Assembly: GCF_019510245.1 (NCBI RefSeq)
Contig: NZ_JAEKKT010000171.1
Coordinates: forward strand, 1 to 42,946
Origin: Streptomyces sp.
GTDB taxonomy: Bacteria; Actinomycetota; Actinomycetes; Streptomycetales; Streptomycetaceae
DNA: 42,946 nt
Direction of reading: 5' to 3'
The first letter of the stretch is position 1. Every line of letters begins with the position of its first letter. This document shows, in pieces, positions 24,682 through 32,837 of the stretch. Position numbers and translations under genes: made by a program. The notes under the pieces are model-generated. The model had not been told where the DNA came from and searched no databases. It was given only the letters and a program-made list of their open reading frames with translations.

Positions 24682-24719
24682 GGCGTGGCCGTGCAGGCGA
24701 TCCCTTATCGAGCCACGCC
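24682..24719 (+). terminator. Possible terminator of the small gene
   Basis: GGCGTGGC at 24682-24689 pairs perfectly with GCCACGCC at 24712-24719, leaving a 22-base loop. The right arm lies in the last codons of the opposing DUF6082 gene. The long loop makes this weak evidence. Confidence 0.3.
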
Positions 24720-25388
24720 CTGATCATTCATTTGATGCGTATATGCGAGCTCGGCCAGGTCATAGAACTTGCGCATGATCCCCCCATGCGGAGCGGTATG
24801 GGTCCTGGCGGGCCGCGACGTTTCCCAGAAGTTCCGTATTATCTCGTTGCCGAAGGCGTGGTAGAGCGACTGCTCCACTTCTTCGTCGGTGAAGTATCCG
24901 AGCTCGTAGCACATGCAGTGGTGGGATATGATCAGGTTGCAGTAGAGATACTGTTTCCTGACTTCTTCCGTGTCCGCCGTGGCGTATATTGGCCAGCATT
25001 TCATTAATGCAGGGTCATCGATGGCCATTTCCAGAAGCTTCACGTGAAGAGCGCGCACGGCCGCCTCCGCCGAGCGTTGTACCGTCTTGTGCTGGCCCTG
25101 TGCACTCTCGCGTTGCAGACACAGTTCGGCAGTCTGGGCCTCCAGTACCTCTCGGTGCATTCGAGCCTCGTCGTTCTGGTGCCGGAACGTCCTGGCTATG
25201 TAGATGAGGACCACGACGGAGGTGGCGGCAGCGGCGGCACCGTATGCCTGGCCGGCGTTGCTGGTGGCCGGGGACTGGATGGCGGGGAGACTCGTCAGCA
25301 ACATGGTGAGTCCGGCCGAGCCGGCGCATGCGGCCAGGGTGGTGATTCCGAGTATGCATGCTTCTCGCATATGGCTCGACATGGCCAT
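24705..25388 (-). CDS. DUF6082-type membrane protein
   Basis: A 227-residue protein with two N-terminal membrane helices (about 11-33 and 48-67), a heptad-like charged stretch at 68-100 (RHQNDEARMHREVLEAQTAELCLQRES) and a cytoplasmic domain at about 105-215 with the wording LLEMAIDDPALMKCWPIY, RKQYLYCNLIISHHCMCYELG, HAFGNEIIRNFWETSR, typical of the streptomycete DUF6082 family. Function unknown. Start 25388 is chosen for GGAGGG five bases before the ATG; the open frame runs 30 codons further upstream. Base composition is visibly lower in GC than in flanking genes, which suggests an accessory origin. Confidence 0.72.
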   Translation of the reverse strand: MAMSSHMREACILGITTLAACAGSAGLTMLLTSLPAIQSPATSNAGQAYGAAAAATSVVVLIYIARTFRHQNDEARMHREVLEAQTAELCLQRESAQGQHKTVQRSAEAAVRALHVKLLEMAIDDPALMKCWPIYATADTEEVRKQYLYCNLIISHHCMCYELGYFTDEEVEQSLYHAFGNEIIRNFWETSRPARTHTAPHGGIMRKFYDLAELAYTHQMNDQGVAR

Positions 25389-25822
25389 GGTGCCCTCCGC
25401 TTCCCCCGAAGCGTGCCCGACGCCTCTCGGAATGGATTTTCCCCGGGTCATATGGCAAAAACCGCCGTCGTGAAGCACGTGAAGGGCGCACGAGGGGGCA
25501 TGCCATGTGCGGAAGATCGGACAGGCCGTGATGACCTCCGAATGACTCCTCGGCAGGCATCAGCGGCGTCATGCAAACCACGAGCATCACTCCGTCGTTG
25601 ACGGTCGGCGCGCTCGTGGAGGCCTTGGCCCGAAAAGCCGGTCAGCCGCAGTCCGTGTGACCACCGGTGGCCGACGAGCATGCATCGGCGCGCCTGCCGT
25701 ACGCCGTTGCGTAAACACCGAGGATGGTTTCGTGCCTTCGGAACCGGAAACTACTCTTCCATTCCCGGCAGTCGATATCGGAACGTCGGCCTATTCAACG
25801 GCAGGTGCTGACGTTCTGACAA
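25389..25822. other. Intergenic stretch without a supported gene
   Basis: This is 434 bases between the DUF6082 gene and the PLDc_N gene. Open frames exist on both strands but have no ribosome sites, and their composition looks random. The best is a 29-codon frame from ATG 25573. Composition is lower in GC than the core genes, matching the preceding accessory gene. I see no RNA gene, repeat or clear promoter. Confidence 0.5.
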
Positions 25823-26089
25823 TCAGTCGGTGCGCGGATCGTCCGGCTTCAGGGACTTCAGGAACTCCGGGTTGTCGTCCGGGGCGACCCACCGCTCGCG
25901 CGGCTGCCGGGTCTTGCCGGCCACCAGCCAGGCCACCGGGCCTACCAGGACCTCGCCGAAGAGCAGGATGACGAACACCCACGCCAGCTTCGGCAGGGCG
26001 CGCATCTCGTCCTCGGGGGTGTTCAGGCAGTCCACGAAGGCGTAGATCCACAGGGCGAGGACCAGCAAGTAGGGCAGGTACCTGAGCAT
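25823..26089 (-). CDS. PLDc_N-domain small membrane protein
   Basis: An 88-residue protein with two membrane helices (about 4-20 and 36-58): MLRYLPYLLVLALWIYAFVDCLNTPEDEMRALPKLAWVFVILLFGEVLVGPVAWLVAGKTRQ. This is the phospholipase D-nuclease N-terminal (PLDc_N) pattern, conserved in small actinobacterial membrane proteins with no nuclease part. The role is unknown. The charged tail RERWVAPDDNPEFLKSLKPDD is typical. Confidence 0.85.
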   Translation of the reverse strand: MLRYLPYLLVLALWIYAFVDCLNTPEDEMRALPKLAWVFVILLFGEVLVGPVAWLVAGKTRQPRERWVAPDDNPEFLKSLKPDDPRTD

Positions 26090-26162
26090 GGCGGCCAGAC
26101 TACTGAAGTCGACGGCGTGATGCCGGTGCGGGAAGCCGCCGAGTCGGGCTCGTCAGTAGACG

Positions 26163-26705
26163 TCAGTAGATGACGGACACGATCTGGCACGCGGCTTGGG
26201 CGAGCCGCCGGTCTCCACGTACCTGGGCGCGGGACAGGGCGTCCGCCGGATCGATGCCGCGCGTGCACAGTCGCCAGAGGGTCTCCGTGTCCAGCAGGAC
26301 GGCTGCGGTCGGCCGCCCGGTCGGCGCCTCGGCCGGCGACCACCGGTCCGCCACGGCGGTCACCCGGACCTGCGCCCCGGTCGGCGCCGGCGTGCGGCGG
26401 AGTGTGTGGGGCAGGGCCCGCATGAAGGTGTCGAGGACCACGGCCAGGGCACGGGGCTCCGGGTCGGTGCCGCGGCCGACGGCGTGGCGGATCTGCTGCC
26501 GGTGGGTCCAGCGCTCGGTGAACTCCCGGGCGATGTCCAGCCATGCCGGTGCGGGGTCGGCGCCGGCCCACGACACACCCAGGTCTGCGACCGCGCCGAG
26601 GTCGGCTGCGGCGAACCGTCGGGCGAGCCGGGCGCCTGCCGCTGCCAGGGCGTCGACGAGCGAAGCAGGGCTGTCGTCGGCGTGCAGCTCGACCCACTGC
26701 ATCAT
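26163..26705 (-). CDS. Maleylpyruvate isomerase-like (MDMPI) protein lacking its N-terminal DinB half
   Basis: A 180-residue product that matches only the second half of mycothiol-dependent isomerase-family proteins: DLGVSWAGADPAPAWLDIAREFTERWTHRQQIRHAVG (end of the DinB fold) and an MDMPI_C domain ending DTETLWRLCTRGIDPADALSRAQVRGDRRLAQAACQIVSVIY. Family members are usually 240-290 residues and begin with a DinB four-helix bundle supplying metal-binding histidines. That segment is missing, and the open frame upstream of ATG 26705 does not resemble it. Most likely a 5'-truncated remnant, catalytically dead; a small regulatory derivative is less likely. Its start lies only 31 bases from the divergent DUF3515 gene. 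Confidence 0.65.
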   Translation of the reverse strand: MMQWVELHADDSPASLVDALAAAGARLARRFAAADLGAVADLGVSWAGADPAPAWLDIAREFTERWTHRQQIRHAVGRGTDPEPRALAVVLDTFMRALPHTLRRTPAPTGAQVRVTAVADRWSPAEAPTGRPTAAVLLDTETLWRLCTRGIDPADALSRAQVRGDRRLAQAACQIVSVIY

Positions 26706-26736
26706 GGTTCTCCACGGACGGGAGGGGAGTGACGGG

Positions 26737-27228
26737 GTGCGTGGGTGGGCTCGCAGGAGGCGGGTGGCGGTCGGGGTGGCCGTGGTGGGGCTGGGTGTCG
26801 GGGGCGGGCTGGTGGCCGGTGAGCTGGACTCGCCGGTGTTCGGGCTGACACAGGGGCCGTACGCGCAGGACCCGGCGTGTGCGCGGCTCGCAGACCGCTA
26901 CCCGGACCGGCTCGGGGGCGCCGCCCGGGACCGGGCGACCTTCGAGGGGCTCGCCGTATGGGGCCACGGGACGGTGGAACTGCGGTGCGGTGTGAACCCG
27001 CCGGGCCCCTCCACGGACGCGTGCGTCAGCGTGGACGGTGTCGACTGGGTGTGGCGAAAGACGGCGGGGGACGGCCGCAAGAAGCTGGTCACCTACGGCC
27101 GCAGCCCCGCCGTGGAGGTCTCGATCGCCGGCTCCGCGGCGGGACCGGACGCGGTGCTGGTGGACCTGAGCCACCTCGTGGCGCCGATCCGGGAGGGCGG
27201 CAAGTGTCTCGCGAGCAGCGGAGGTTGA
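26737..27228 (+). CDS. DUF3515-family protein (variant copy)
   Basis: A 163-residue protein with an N-terminal membrane anchor or signal (ARRRRVAVGVAVVGLGVGGGLVAGEL) and an outside domain of the DUF3515 type: DPACARLADRYPDRLGG, VWGHGTVELRCGV, CVSVDGVDWVW, LVTYGRSPAVEVSIAG, AVLVDLSHLV. The paired cysteines of the family are present. Function unknown. It is shorter and more divergent than the core copy normally found beside D-Ala-D-Ala ligase and thiamine kinase genes, so it is probably a paralogue. GTG 26737 follows GGAGGGGAG by about 10 bases; ATG 26704 is also in frame. It converges on the thioredoxin-like gene with 9 bases between stops. Confidence 0.7.
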   Translation: MRGWARRRRVAVGVAVVGLGVGGGLVAGELDSPVFGLTQGPYAQDPACARLADRYPDRLGGAARDRATFEGLAVWGHGTVELRCGVNPPGPSTDACVSVDGVDWVWRKTAGDGRKKLVTYGRSPAVEVSIAGSAAGPDAVLVDLSHLVAPIREGGKCLASSGG

Positions 27229-27237
27229 CCGGGCCCG

Positions 27238-27786
27238 CTACTCCGCCAGCAGCGGCCGGGTGATGGTGCGGACGTCGGCCTCCGTCAGGGGGACCAGGTA
27301 CTTCGCGGCGATCTTCCCGTGCCGGTCGACGAAGAGGGTGTACGGCAGCGCCTGCGGCATGTACCCCTTGGGCAGCCGGACGAGCTTGCGGCTGCCCGGG
27401 TCGTGCAGGCTCGGGTACACCAGGTCGTGCTCGTCCTGGAACGCCCGCCCCTTGTCCTGCCGGGCGTCCGTGTCCACCCCGAGCACCTGGACCCCCTTCG
27501 CTCCCAGCGCCTGCTGCGCCCTGGACAGTTCGGGCGCCTCCGCCCGGCAGGGCCCGCACCAGGACGCCCAGACGTTCAGCACGACGACCTTGCCCCGGTA
27601 GTCGGCGAGCCTGACCGCCTTGCCGTCCAGGCTGCTGCCGGTGAGGTCGGGTGCCGCCTTCCGGTCGGCGACCGGTATCCGGGTCAGCGGCGAGACGGGC
27701 GAGGAGGCGGCCTCCCGCACCGGCGCACAGGCCGCGACGAGCACGAGCAGCGGGACGAGCAGCAGTAACCGGCGGTGTCCTGTCAC
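27238..27786 (-). CDS. TlpA-family thioredoxin-like lipoprotein (second copy)
   Basis: A 182-residue exported reductase-like protein. A hydrophobic signal with a lipobox (LVAAC, Cys20) leads into a thioredoxin fold at about 46-180. The active site is C77-G-P-C80 in NVWASWCGPCRAEAPELS, with the cis-proline region QALPYTLFVD. It resembles the ResA-like protein at 6779 in layout (RKAAPDLTGSSLDGKAVRLADYRGKVVVLNVW), but carries CGPC instead of CPPC, which usually means a different redox potential. The start GTG 27786 places the signal peptide correctly but has no good ribosome site. It stands alone and is divergent from mqnL, 63 bases apart. Confidence 0.82.
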   Translation of the reverse strand: MTGHRRLLLLVPLLVLVAACAPVREAASSPVSPLTRIPVADRKAAPDLTGSSLDGKAVRLADYRGKVVVLNVWASWCGPCRAEAPELSRAQQALGAKGVQVLGVDTDARQDKGRAFQDEHDLVYPSLHDPGSRKLVRLPKGYMPQALPYTLFVDRHGKIAAKYLVPLTEADVRTITRPLLAE

Positions 27787-27836
27787 GGCCGACGAGTATG
27801 CAGGGGGCGGTGACCGGCCCCCGACCCCGGGTGGCC

Positions 27837-27842
27837 GATACT
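27837..27842 (+). promoter_or_regulatory. -10 box of a probable leaderless mqnL transcript
   Basis: GATACT ends 7 bases before the ATG of mqnL, where transcription would begin at or next to the A of the start codon. No ribosome site is present, which supports leaderless initiation. The -35 is weak. Confidence 0.5.
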
Positions 27843-27849
27843 GGGACAC

Positions 27850-29307
27850 ATGGCTTACGACGATCTTCGCTCCCTGCTCCGGGCACTGGAGCGCGAGGGA
27901 GACCTCAAGCGTGTCAAGGCCGAGGTCGACCCGTATCTGGAGGTCGGGGAGATCGTCGACCGGGTGCAGAAGTCCGGCGGACCGGCGCTGCTCTTCGAGA
28001 ACGTGAAGGGGTCGAGCATGCCCCTCGCGATGAACGTGTTCGGCACCGACCGGCGGCTGCTCAAGGCCCTCGGCCTGAAGTCGTACGGCGAGATCTCCGA
28101 GAGGATCGGCGGGCTGCTGCGCCCCGAGCTGCCGCACGGCTTCGTCGGTGTCCGCGAGGCGTTCGGGAAGCTCGGCGCGATGACGCACGTGCCGCCGAAG
28201 AAGGTGAAGTCCGGGGACGCCCCGGTGCAGGAGGTGGTCCTGACCGGCGACGACGTCGACCTCGACCGGCTCCCGGCGCTCTTCACCTGGCCGCAGGACG
28301 GTGGCTCCTTCTTCAACCTGGGGCTCACCCACACCAAGGACCCCGCGACCGGCATCCGCAACCTCGGCCTGTACCGCCTGCAGCGCCACGACCGGCGCAC
28401 CATCGGCATGCACTGGCAGATCCACAAGGACAGCCGCAACCACTACCAGGTGGCGGCACGCAGGGGAGAGCGGCTCCCGGTCGCCATCGCCTTCGGCTGC
28501 CCCCCGGCCGTCACCTACGCCTCCACGGCCCCGCTCCCCGGTGACATCGACGAGTACCTCTTCGCCGGGTTCATCGCGGGCCGGCGGATCGAGATGGTCG
28601 ACTGCAAGACCGTCCCGCTCCAGGTGCCCGCCAATGCCGAGGTCGTCCTGGAGGGGTGGCTGGAGCCCGGCGAGATGCTGCCCGAGGGCCCCTTCGGCGA
28701 CCACACCGGCTTCTACACCCCGCAGGAGCCGTTCCCGGCGCTGACCATCGACTGCGTGACGATGCGCAAGCGCCCGCTGCTCCAGTCGATCGTCGTCGGC
28801 CGCCCCCCGACGGAGGACGGTCCGCTGGGCCGGGCCACGGAGCGCTTCTTCCTCCCCCTCCTGAAGATCATCGTCCCGGACATCGTGGACTACCACCTCC
28901 CCGAGGCCGGCGGTTTCCACAACTGTGCGATCGTCTCGATCGACAAGAAGTACCCGAAGCACGCGCAGAAGGTCATGCACGCGATCTGGGGGGCGCACAT
29001 GATGTCGCTCACCAAGCTGATCGTGGTCGTCGACTCCGACTGCGACGTCCACGACCTGCACGAGGTCGCCTGGCGGGCCCTCGGCAACACCGACTACGCC
29101 CGTGACCTCACGGTCGTCGAAGGCCCCGTCGACCACCTCGACCACGCCTCCTACCAGCAGTTCTGGGGCGGCAAGGCGGGTATCGACGCCACGAAGAAGT
29201 GGCCCGAGGAGGGCTACACCAGGGACGGGGGCTGGCCGGACATGGTCCTGTCGGACCCGGATACGGCGGCTCTCGTGGACCGCCGATGGAAGGAGTACGG
29301 CCTGTGA
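27850..29307 (+). CDS. mqnL: UbiD-type decarboxylase of the futalosine menaquinone pathway
   Basis: A 485-residue prenylated-FMN-dependent decarboxylase: MAYDDLRSLLRALEREGDLKRV at the N-terminus, GLYRLQRHDRRTIGMHWQIHKDSRNHY around the prFMN/Mn2+ site, LPEGPFGDHTGFYTPQEPFP with the catalytic Glu region, then IWGAHMMSLTKLIVVVDSD. In the futalosine route it removes the ring carboxylate of the prenylated naphthoate. The assignment to menaquinone rather than ubiquinone or aromatic degradation rests on the adjoining UbiA, UbiX and aminofutalosine synthase genes. The stop overlaps the GTG of mqnP (GTGA), so the two are coupled. Confidence 0.9.
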   Translation: MAYDDLRSLLRALEREGDLKRVKAEVDPYLEVGEIVDRVQKSGGPALLFENVKGSSMPLAMNVFGTDRRLLKALGLKSYGEISERIGGLLRPELPHGFVGVREAFGKLGAMTHVPPKKVKSGDAPVQEVVLTGDDVDLDRLPALFTWPQDGGSFFNLGLTHTKDPATGIRNLGLYRLQRHDRRTIGMHWQIHKDSRNHYQVAARRGERLPVAIAFGCPPAVTYASTAPLPGDIDEYLFAGFIAGRRIEMVDCKTVPLQVPANAEVVLEGWLEPGEMLPEGPFGDHTGFYTPQEPFPALTIDCVTMRKRPLLQSIVVGRPPTEDGPLGRATERFFLPLLKIIVPDIVDYHLPEAGGFHNCAIVSIDKKYPKHAQKVMHAIWGAHMMSLTKLIVVVDSDCDVHDLHEVAWRALGNTDYARDLTVVEGPVDHLDHASYQQFWGGKAGIDATKKWPEEGYTRDGGWPDMVLSDPDTAALVDRRWKEYGL

Positions 29308-30206
29308 GCTCCGCCTCCGCAGCCCTCCCGCAGCCGGGACGGACGAAAGCCTTCCTGCGCCTGGTGATGATCGAGCACTCGGTCTTCGCCCTGCCCTTCG
29401 CCTACATCGCCGCGCTGACCGCGATGTTCGAGCTGGACCGGAACATCCACTGGGGCCGACTGCTCCTGGTCACGATCTGCATGATCGGCCTGCGTACCTT
29501 CGCCATGGCCGTGAACCGGATCATCGACCGCGAGATCGATGCCCGGAACCCGCGCACCGCCCACCGCGAGCTGGTCACCGGCGCGATGAGCGTGAAGCAC
29601 GCCTGGACGGGCGCGCTGATCGCGGTCGCGGTCTTCCTGGGCTCGGCGGCCCTCCTGAACCCCCTCTGCCTGGCCCTGGCCCCGGTCGCCGTGATCCCGA
29701 TGGTGGTCTACCCCTACGGCAAGCGGTTCACGAACTTCCCGCAGGCCATCCTCGGTCTCGCCCAGGCCATGGGCCCGATCGGCGGCTGGCTGGCGATCAC
29801 CGGCGAGTGGTCCTGGGACGCGGTGATCCTCGGCCTCGCCGTCGGCATCTGGATCGGCGGCTTCGACCTGATCTACGCCTGCCAGGACGTCGAGACCGAC
29901 CGCGAGATCGGCGTCATGTCGGTCCCGGCCCGCTTCGGCATCCCGGCGGCCATCTGGGGCGCCCGGGTCTGCCACGCGGTGACGACGGCGCTGTTCGTCT
30001 GGTACGCCGTGGCCACCCACGCGGGCGTGTTCTTCTGGCTGGGCCTGGTGATCGTGGCGGGCGCGTTCGTGTACGAGCACAACATCGTCCGCCCGCACGA
30101 CCTCTCCCGCCTCAACCGCGCCTTCTTCAGCGTCAACGGGTTCATCGGCATTGCCCTCTTCGGGTGCGCGCTGCTGGACCTGCTGGTCCGGGGCCTGAGC
30201 GTCTGA
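29304..30206 (+). CDS. mqnP: UbiA-family prenyltransferase of the futalosine menaquinone pathway
   Basis: A 300-residue membrane protein with eight or nine helices. Both Mg-diphosphate motifs are visible: NRIIDREIDARNPRT (first NxxxDxxxD) and DVETDREIG (second DxxxD). It attaches the isoprenoid side chain to the 6-carboxy-naphthol intermediate, giving the substrate of the UbiD enzyme. The GTG at 29304 lies inside the mqnL stop, which fixes the start despite a longer open frame. Confidence 0.9.
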   Translation: MSSASAALPQPGRTKAFLRLVMIEHSVFALPFAYIAALTAMFELDRNIHWGRLLLVTICMIGLRTFAMAVNRIIDREIDARNPRTAHRELVTGAMSVKHAWTGALIAVAVFLGSAALLNPLCLALAPVAVIPMVVYPYGKRFTNFPQAILGLAQAMGPIGGWLAITGEWSWDAVILGLAVGIWIGGFDLIYACQDVETDREIGVMSVPARFGIPAAIWGARVCHAVTTALFVWYAVATHAGVFFWLGLVIVAGAFVYEHNIVRPHDLSRLNRAFFSVNGFIGIALFGCALLDLLVRGLSV

Positions 30207-30232
30207 GTACCGTCGGTCAGCGCGGACCCGTC

Positions 30233-30261
30233 CTGAACTCGCCGGGTCGCGCCGGTACGCT
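30233..30261 (+). promoter_or_regulatory. Candidate promoter of a leaderless mqnM transcript
   Basis: CTGAAC (30233-30238), a 17-base spacer and TACGCT (30256-30261), ending 6 bases before the GTG at 30268. The position of the -10 supports the GTG as both transcription and translation start. Confidence 0.45.
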
Positions 30262-30267
30262 CAAGAT

Positions 30268-30936
30268 GTGAACGCAGGAGAAAAGCAGCGCGTGCCTTGG
30301 ATCGTGGGGGTGTCCGGGGCGTCCGGTACGCCGTATGCCGCTGCTGTGCTGCGTGCCCTGCTGGACGCGGGGGAGAGCGTCGACCTGGTGGTCAGCCGGG
30401 CCTCGCGGCTCACTCTGCTGGACGAGACCGGGATCTCCTTCCGGGACGCGCACTGGCAGGACGACCTGGGGGAATGGCTGGCGCGGGGCGCCGACGGCAA
30501 GCCGGACACCTTCACGGCCGACCTGGCCCGGGTGCGGTACTGGAGCGCCGGGGACCTGGCCGCGGGGCCGTCCTCCGGCTCGTATCCCACGAAGGGCATG
30601 CTGATCGTGCCGGCGTCCACCGCCGCCGTCGCCGGGGTCGCGCTCGGCCTCTCCAAGGACCTGCTCCAGCGGGCGGCCAGTGTCACCCTGAAGGAGCGCC
30701 GGCCGCTCGTGGTCGCCGTCCGCGAGACCCCGCTGAACGGCCAGACCCTGCGCCACCTGGTCACCCTGGACGATCTCGGGGCGGCCGTCGTCCCCACCTC
30801 CCCCGCCTTCTACGCGGGCGCGACGCACATCCAGGACCTGGTCGACTTCGTGGCCGGGCGGGTGCTGGACGCGGCGGGCGTCGGGCACCGGCTGTACCGC
30901 CGCTGGGAAGGGGACCTCGGCGGCGGAAGCAAGTAG
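30268..30936 (+). CDS. mqnM: UbiX-type flavin prenyltransferase
   Basis: A 222-residue enzyme making prenylated FMN, the cofactor of the UbiD enzyme encoded two genes upstream. It shows WIVGVSGASGTPYAAAVLRALLD (FMN binding), SSGSYPTKGMLIVPASTAAVAGVALGLSKDLLQRAASVTLKERRPLVVAVRETPLN (the SG/CSMKT-like loop and dimethylallyl-phosphate site) and TSPAFYAGATHIQDLVDFVAGRVLD. The enzyme acts as a dodecamer in known cases. A later GTG at 30291 has AGGAG upstream and is an alternative start giving a protein that begins VPWIVGVSG. Confidence 0.9.
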   Translation: MNAGEKQRVPWIVGVSGASGTPYAAAVLRALLDAGESVDLVVSRASRLTLLDETGISFRDAHWQDDLGEWLARGADGKPDTFTADLARVRYWSAGDLAAGPSSGSYPTKGMLIVPASTAAVAGVALGLSKDLLQRAASVTLKERRPLVVAVRETPLNGQTLRHLVTLDDLGAAVVPTSPAFYAGATHIQDLVDFVAGRVLDAAGVGHRLYRRWEGDLGGGSK

Positions 30937-31019
30937 CACCACCCCCGGCACCAACCCGGCACCACCTCTGCACCACCTCTCATCTACTTCGGGAATCTTC
31001 AGCGGAAGGCTTCGATCGC

Positions 31020-31475
31020 ATGGACGCCGTGGACAGGCAGCTCATCCAGGCCCTGAGGGAGAACGGCCGGGCCTCGTACGCGGAGCTGGGCCGCCTCGTC
31101 GGACTGTCGGGACCCAGCGTCACCGACCGCATCAACCGGCTGGAGGCGGCCGGGGTCATCACCGGCTACCGCGCCACCGTCAACGCGGCCTCCCTCGGCC
31201 TCGGCGTCACCGCCCTCATCGGCATCTCCCTCTCCGACGCGGCCGACCACGAGGACGTCGCGCAGCGGCTGCGGGACCTGCCGGAGATCGAGGACTGCTG
31301 GTTCATCGCCGGCGACGACTCCTTCATGCTCAAGGTGCGCTCGTCGGACGTGGACGGCCTGGAGAAGACCATCCGGCGGCTGTCCGGGACGAAGGGCGTC
31401 TCCCGGACCCGTACCACGATCGTGCTGTCCACGAAGTGGGAGAACCGGGTCGGGGAACTGCCCGAAGAGGCGTAG
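31020..31475 (+). CDS. Lrp/AsnC-family transcriptional regulator
   Basis: A 151-residue regulator: an AsnC-type HTH at 2-50 (DAVDRQLIQALRENGRASYAELGRLVGLSGPSVTDRINRLEAAGVITGY) followed by a RAM ligand-binding domain (ALIGISLSDAADHEDVAQRLRDLPEIEDCWFIAGDDSFMLKVRS). Family members respond to amino acids or related metabolites. It sits between mqnM and mqnE in the same orientation, a conserved-looking place that hints at control of the menaquinone genes (inference). GGAAGG precedes the ATG by 10 bases. Confidence 0.88.
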   Translation: MDAVDRQLIQALRENGRASYAELGRLVGLSGPSVTDRINRLEAAGVITGYRATVNAASLGLGVTALIGISLSDAADHEDVAQRLRDLPEIEDCWFIAGDDSFMLKVRSSDVDGLEKTIRRLSGTKGVSRTRTTIVLSTKWENRVGELPEEA

Positions 31476-31513
31476 CCGTACCGTAGTCGGAGTCGTCGTA
31501 GAGAGGTGTGGGC

Positions 31514-32677
31514 ATGGACGTCGGGCTCAAGCGTGAGCTGGAGGAGAAGGTCAGGGCCGGTGAGCGGCTGACCCGCGAGGACGGCATCGCGCTGTACGAG
31601 TCGGACGACCTGGCCTGGCTGGGCGGCCTCGCCCACGAGGTGCGGACGCGGAAGAACGGCGACGTCGTCCACTTCAACGTCAACCGCCACCTCAACATGA
31701 CGAACGTGTGCACCGCGTCCTGCGCCTACTGCTCGTTCCAGCGCAAGCCGGGCGAGAAGGACGCGTACACGATGCGCATCGAGGAGGCGGTGAAGCTCGC
31801 CAAGGCGATGGAGGGCGAGAACCTCACCGAGCTGCACATCGTCAACGGCCTGCACCCGAACCTCCCCTGGCGCTACTACCCGCGGTCGCTGCGCGAACTG
31901 AAGGCGGCCCTCCCGAACGTCTCCCTGAAGGCCTTCACGGCGACGGAGATCCACCACTTCGAGACGATCAGCGGGCTTTCGGCCTCCGAGATCCTCGACG
32001 AACTGATCGACGCGGGTCTGGAGTCGCTGACCGGCGGTGGCGCGGAGATCTTCGACTGGGAGGTCCGCCGGCACATCGTGGACCACCGCACCCACTGGGA
32101 GGACTGGTCCCGGATCCACCGCCTGGCGCACCAGAAGGGCCTCAAGACGCCCTGCACGATGCTCTACGGCCACATCGAGGAGCCCCGCCACCGCGTCGAC
32201 CACGTGCTGCGCCTGCGCGAGCTGCAGGACGAGACGAACGGCTTCCAGGTCTTCATCCCGCTCCGGTACCAGCACGACTTCGTGGACATGAAGGACGGCA
32301 AGGTCAGGAACCGGCTCCAGGCCCGGACCCAGATGGCGACCGGCGCGGAGGCCCTGAAGACCTTCGCGGTCTCCCGGCTCTTGTTCGACAACGTCCCGCA
32401 CGTCAAGGTCTTCTGGGTCATGCACGGCGTGCAGACGGCGCAGCTGGCGCTGCAGCACGGGGCCGACGACATGGACGGCTCGGTCGTCGAGTACAAGATC
32501 ACCCACGACGCGGACAACTACGGCACGCCGAACAAGCTGACCCGCGAGGACCTGCTGGACCTCATCCGCGACGCGGGCTTCCGCCCGGTGGAGCGGAACA
32601 CGCGCTACGAGATCATCCGCGAGTACGACGGCCCGGACCCGGCGCGCCGGGAGTCCCCGCAGCCGATGCGGATGTGA
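31514..32677 (+). CDS. mqnE: Aminodeoxyfutalosine synthase, radical SAM
   Basis: A 387-residue radical SAM enzyme. The 4Fe-4S cysteines are C66-x3-C70-x2-C73 (NVCTASCAYCSFQ), followed by LHIVNGLHPNLPWRYYP and SLTGGGAEIFDWEVRRHI, hallmarks of MqnE/MqnC-type enzymes. MqnE joins 3-(1-carboxyvinyloxy)benzoate to SAM-derived adenosyl, giving 6-amino-6-deoxyfutalosine. MqnC (the cyclase) is the closest alternative; the length and the VHFNVNRHLNMTNVC block favour MqnE. ATG 31514 is chosen for GAGAGG seven bases upstream over a GTG at 31508. Confidence 0.88.
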   Translation: MDVGLKRELEEKVRAGERLTREDGIALYESDDLAWLGGLAHEVRTRKNGDVVHFNVNRHLNMTNVCTASCAYCSFQRKPGEKDAYTMRIEEAVKLAKAMEGENLTELHIVNGLHPNLPWRYYPRSLRELKAALPNVSLKAFTATEIHHFETISGLSASEILDELIDAGLESLTGGGAEIFDWEVRRHIVDHRTHWEDWSRIHRLAHQKGLKTPCTMLYGHIEEPRHRVDHVLRLRELQDETNGFQVFIPLRYQHDFVDMKDGKVRNRLQARTQMATGAEALKTFAVSRLLFDNVPHVKVFWVMHGVQTAQLALQHGADDMDGSVVEYKITHDADNYGTPNKLTREDLLDLIRDAGFRPVERNTRYEIIREYDGPDPARRESPQPMRM

Positions 32678-32701
32678 GGGCGCCGACGGTGCGTTGTCGC
32701 C

Positions 32702-32775
32702 GGGGGTACCCCCAGCGCCCTGAAAGCAGGGGCGCCGCCGTGCGCGCCCCTTCAGGGGCGCGGGGAACTGCGCGA
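32702..32775. repeat. Compound palindromic repeat (copy 3)
   Basis: GGGGGTACCCCC (32702-32713), an imperfect GCGCCC...GGGGCGC hairpin and GCGCCCC-TTCA-GGGGCGC (32744-32762), followed by the GGGGAACTGCGCG wording seen in other copies. It lies between mqnE and udgX, both plus strand, and can serve as a terminator for the menaquinone genes. Confidence 0.7.
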
Positions 32776-32837
32776 ACGGCCCCCACCGGGCCGCGGGCGG
32801 CACGCGTCCGATCCCCCACGGCGGGTACCCGGCCCCC

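Noticed and set aside
25573..25662. 29-codon frame MQTTSITPSLTVGALVEALARKAG...
   Set aside because: No ribosome site, no promoter and no recognisable family; too short to support.
25657..25971. Plus-strand open frame overlapping the PLDc_N gene
   Set aside because: It runs antisense through a recognised gene, has no start signal, and its second half is low-complexity shadow translation.
31487..31510. Riboswitch or leader element before mqnE
   Set aside because: Only short TAGTCG/GTCGTAG echoes within about 40 bases; too little sequence for a structured element.
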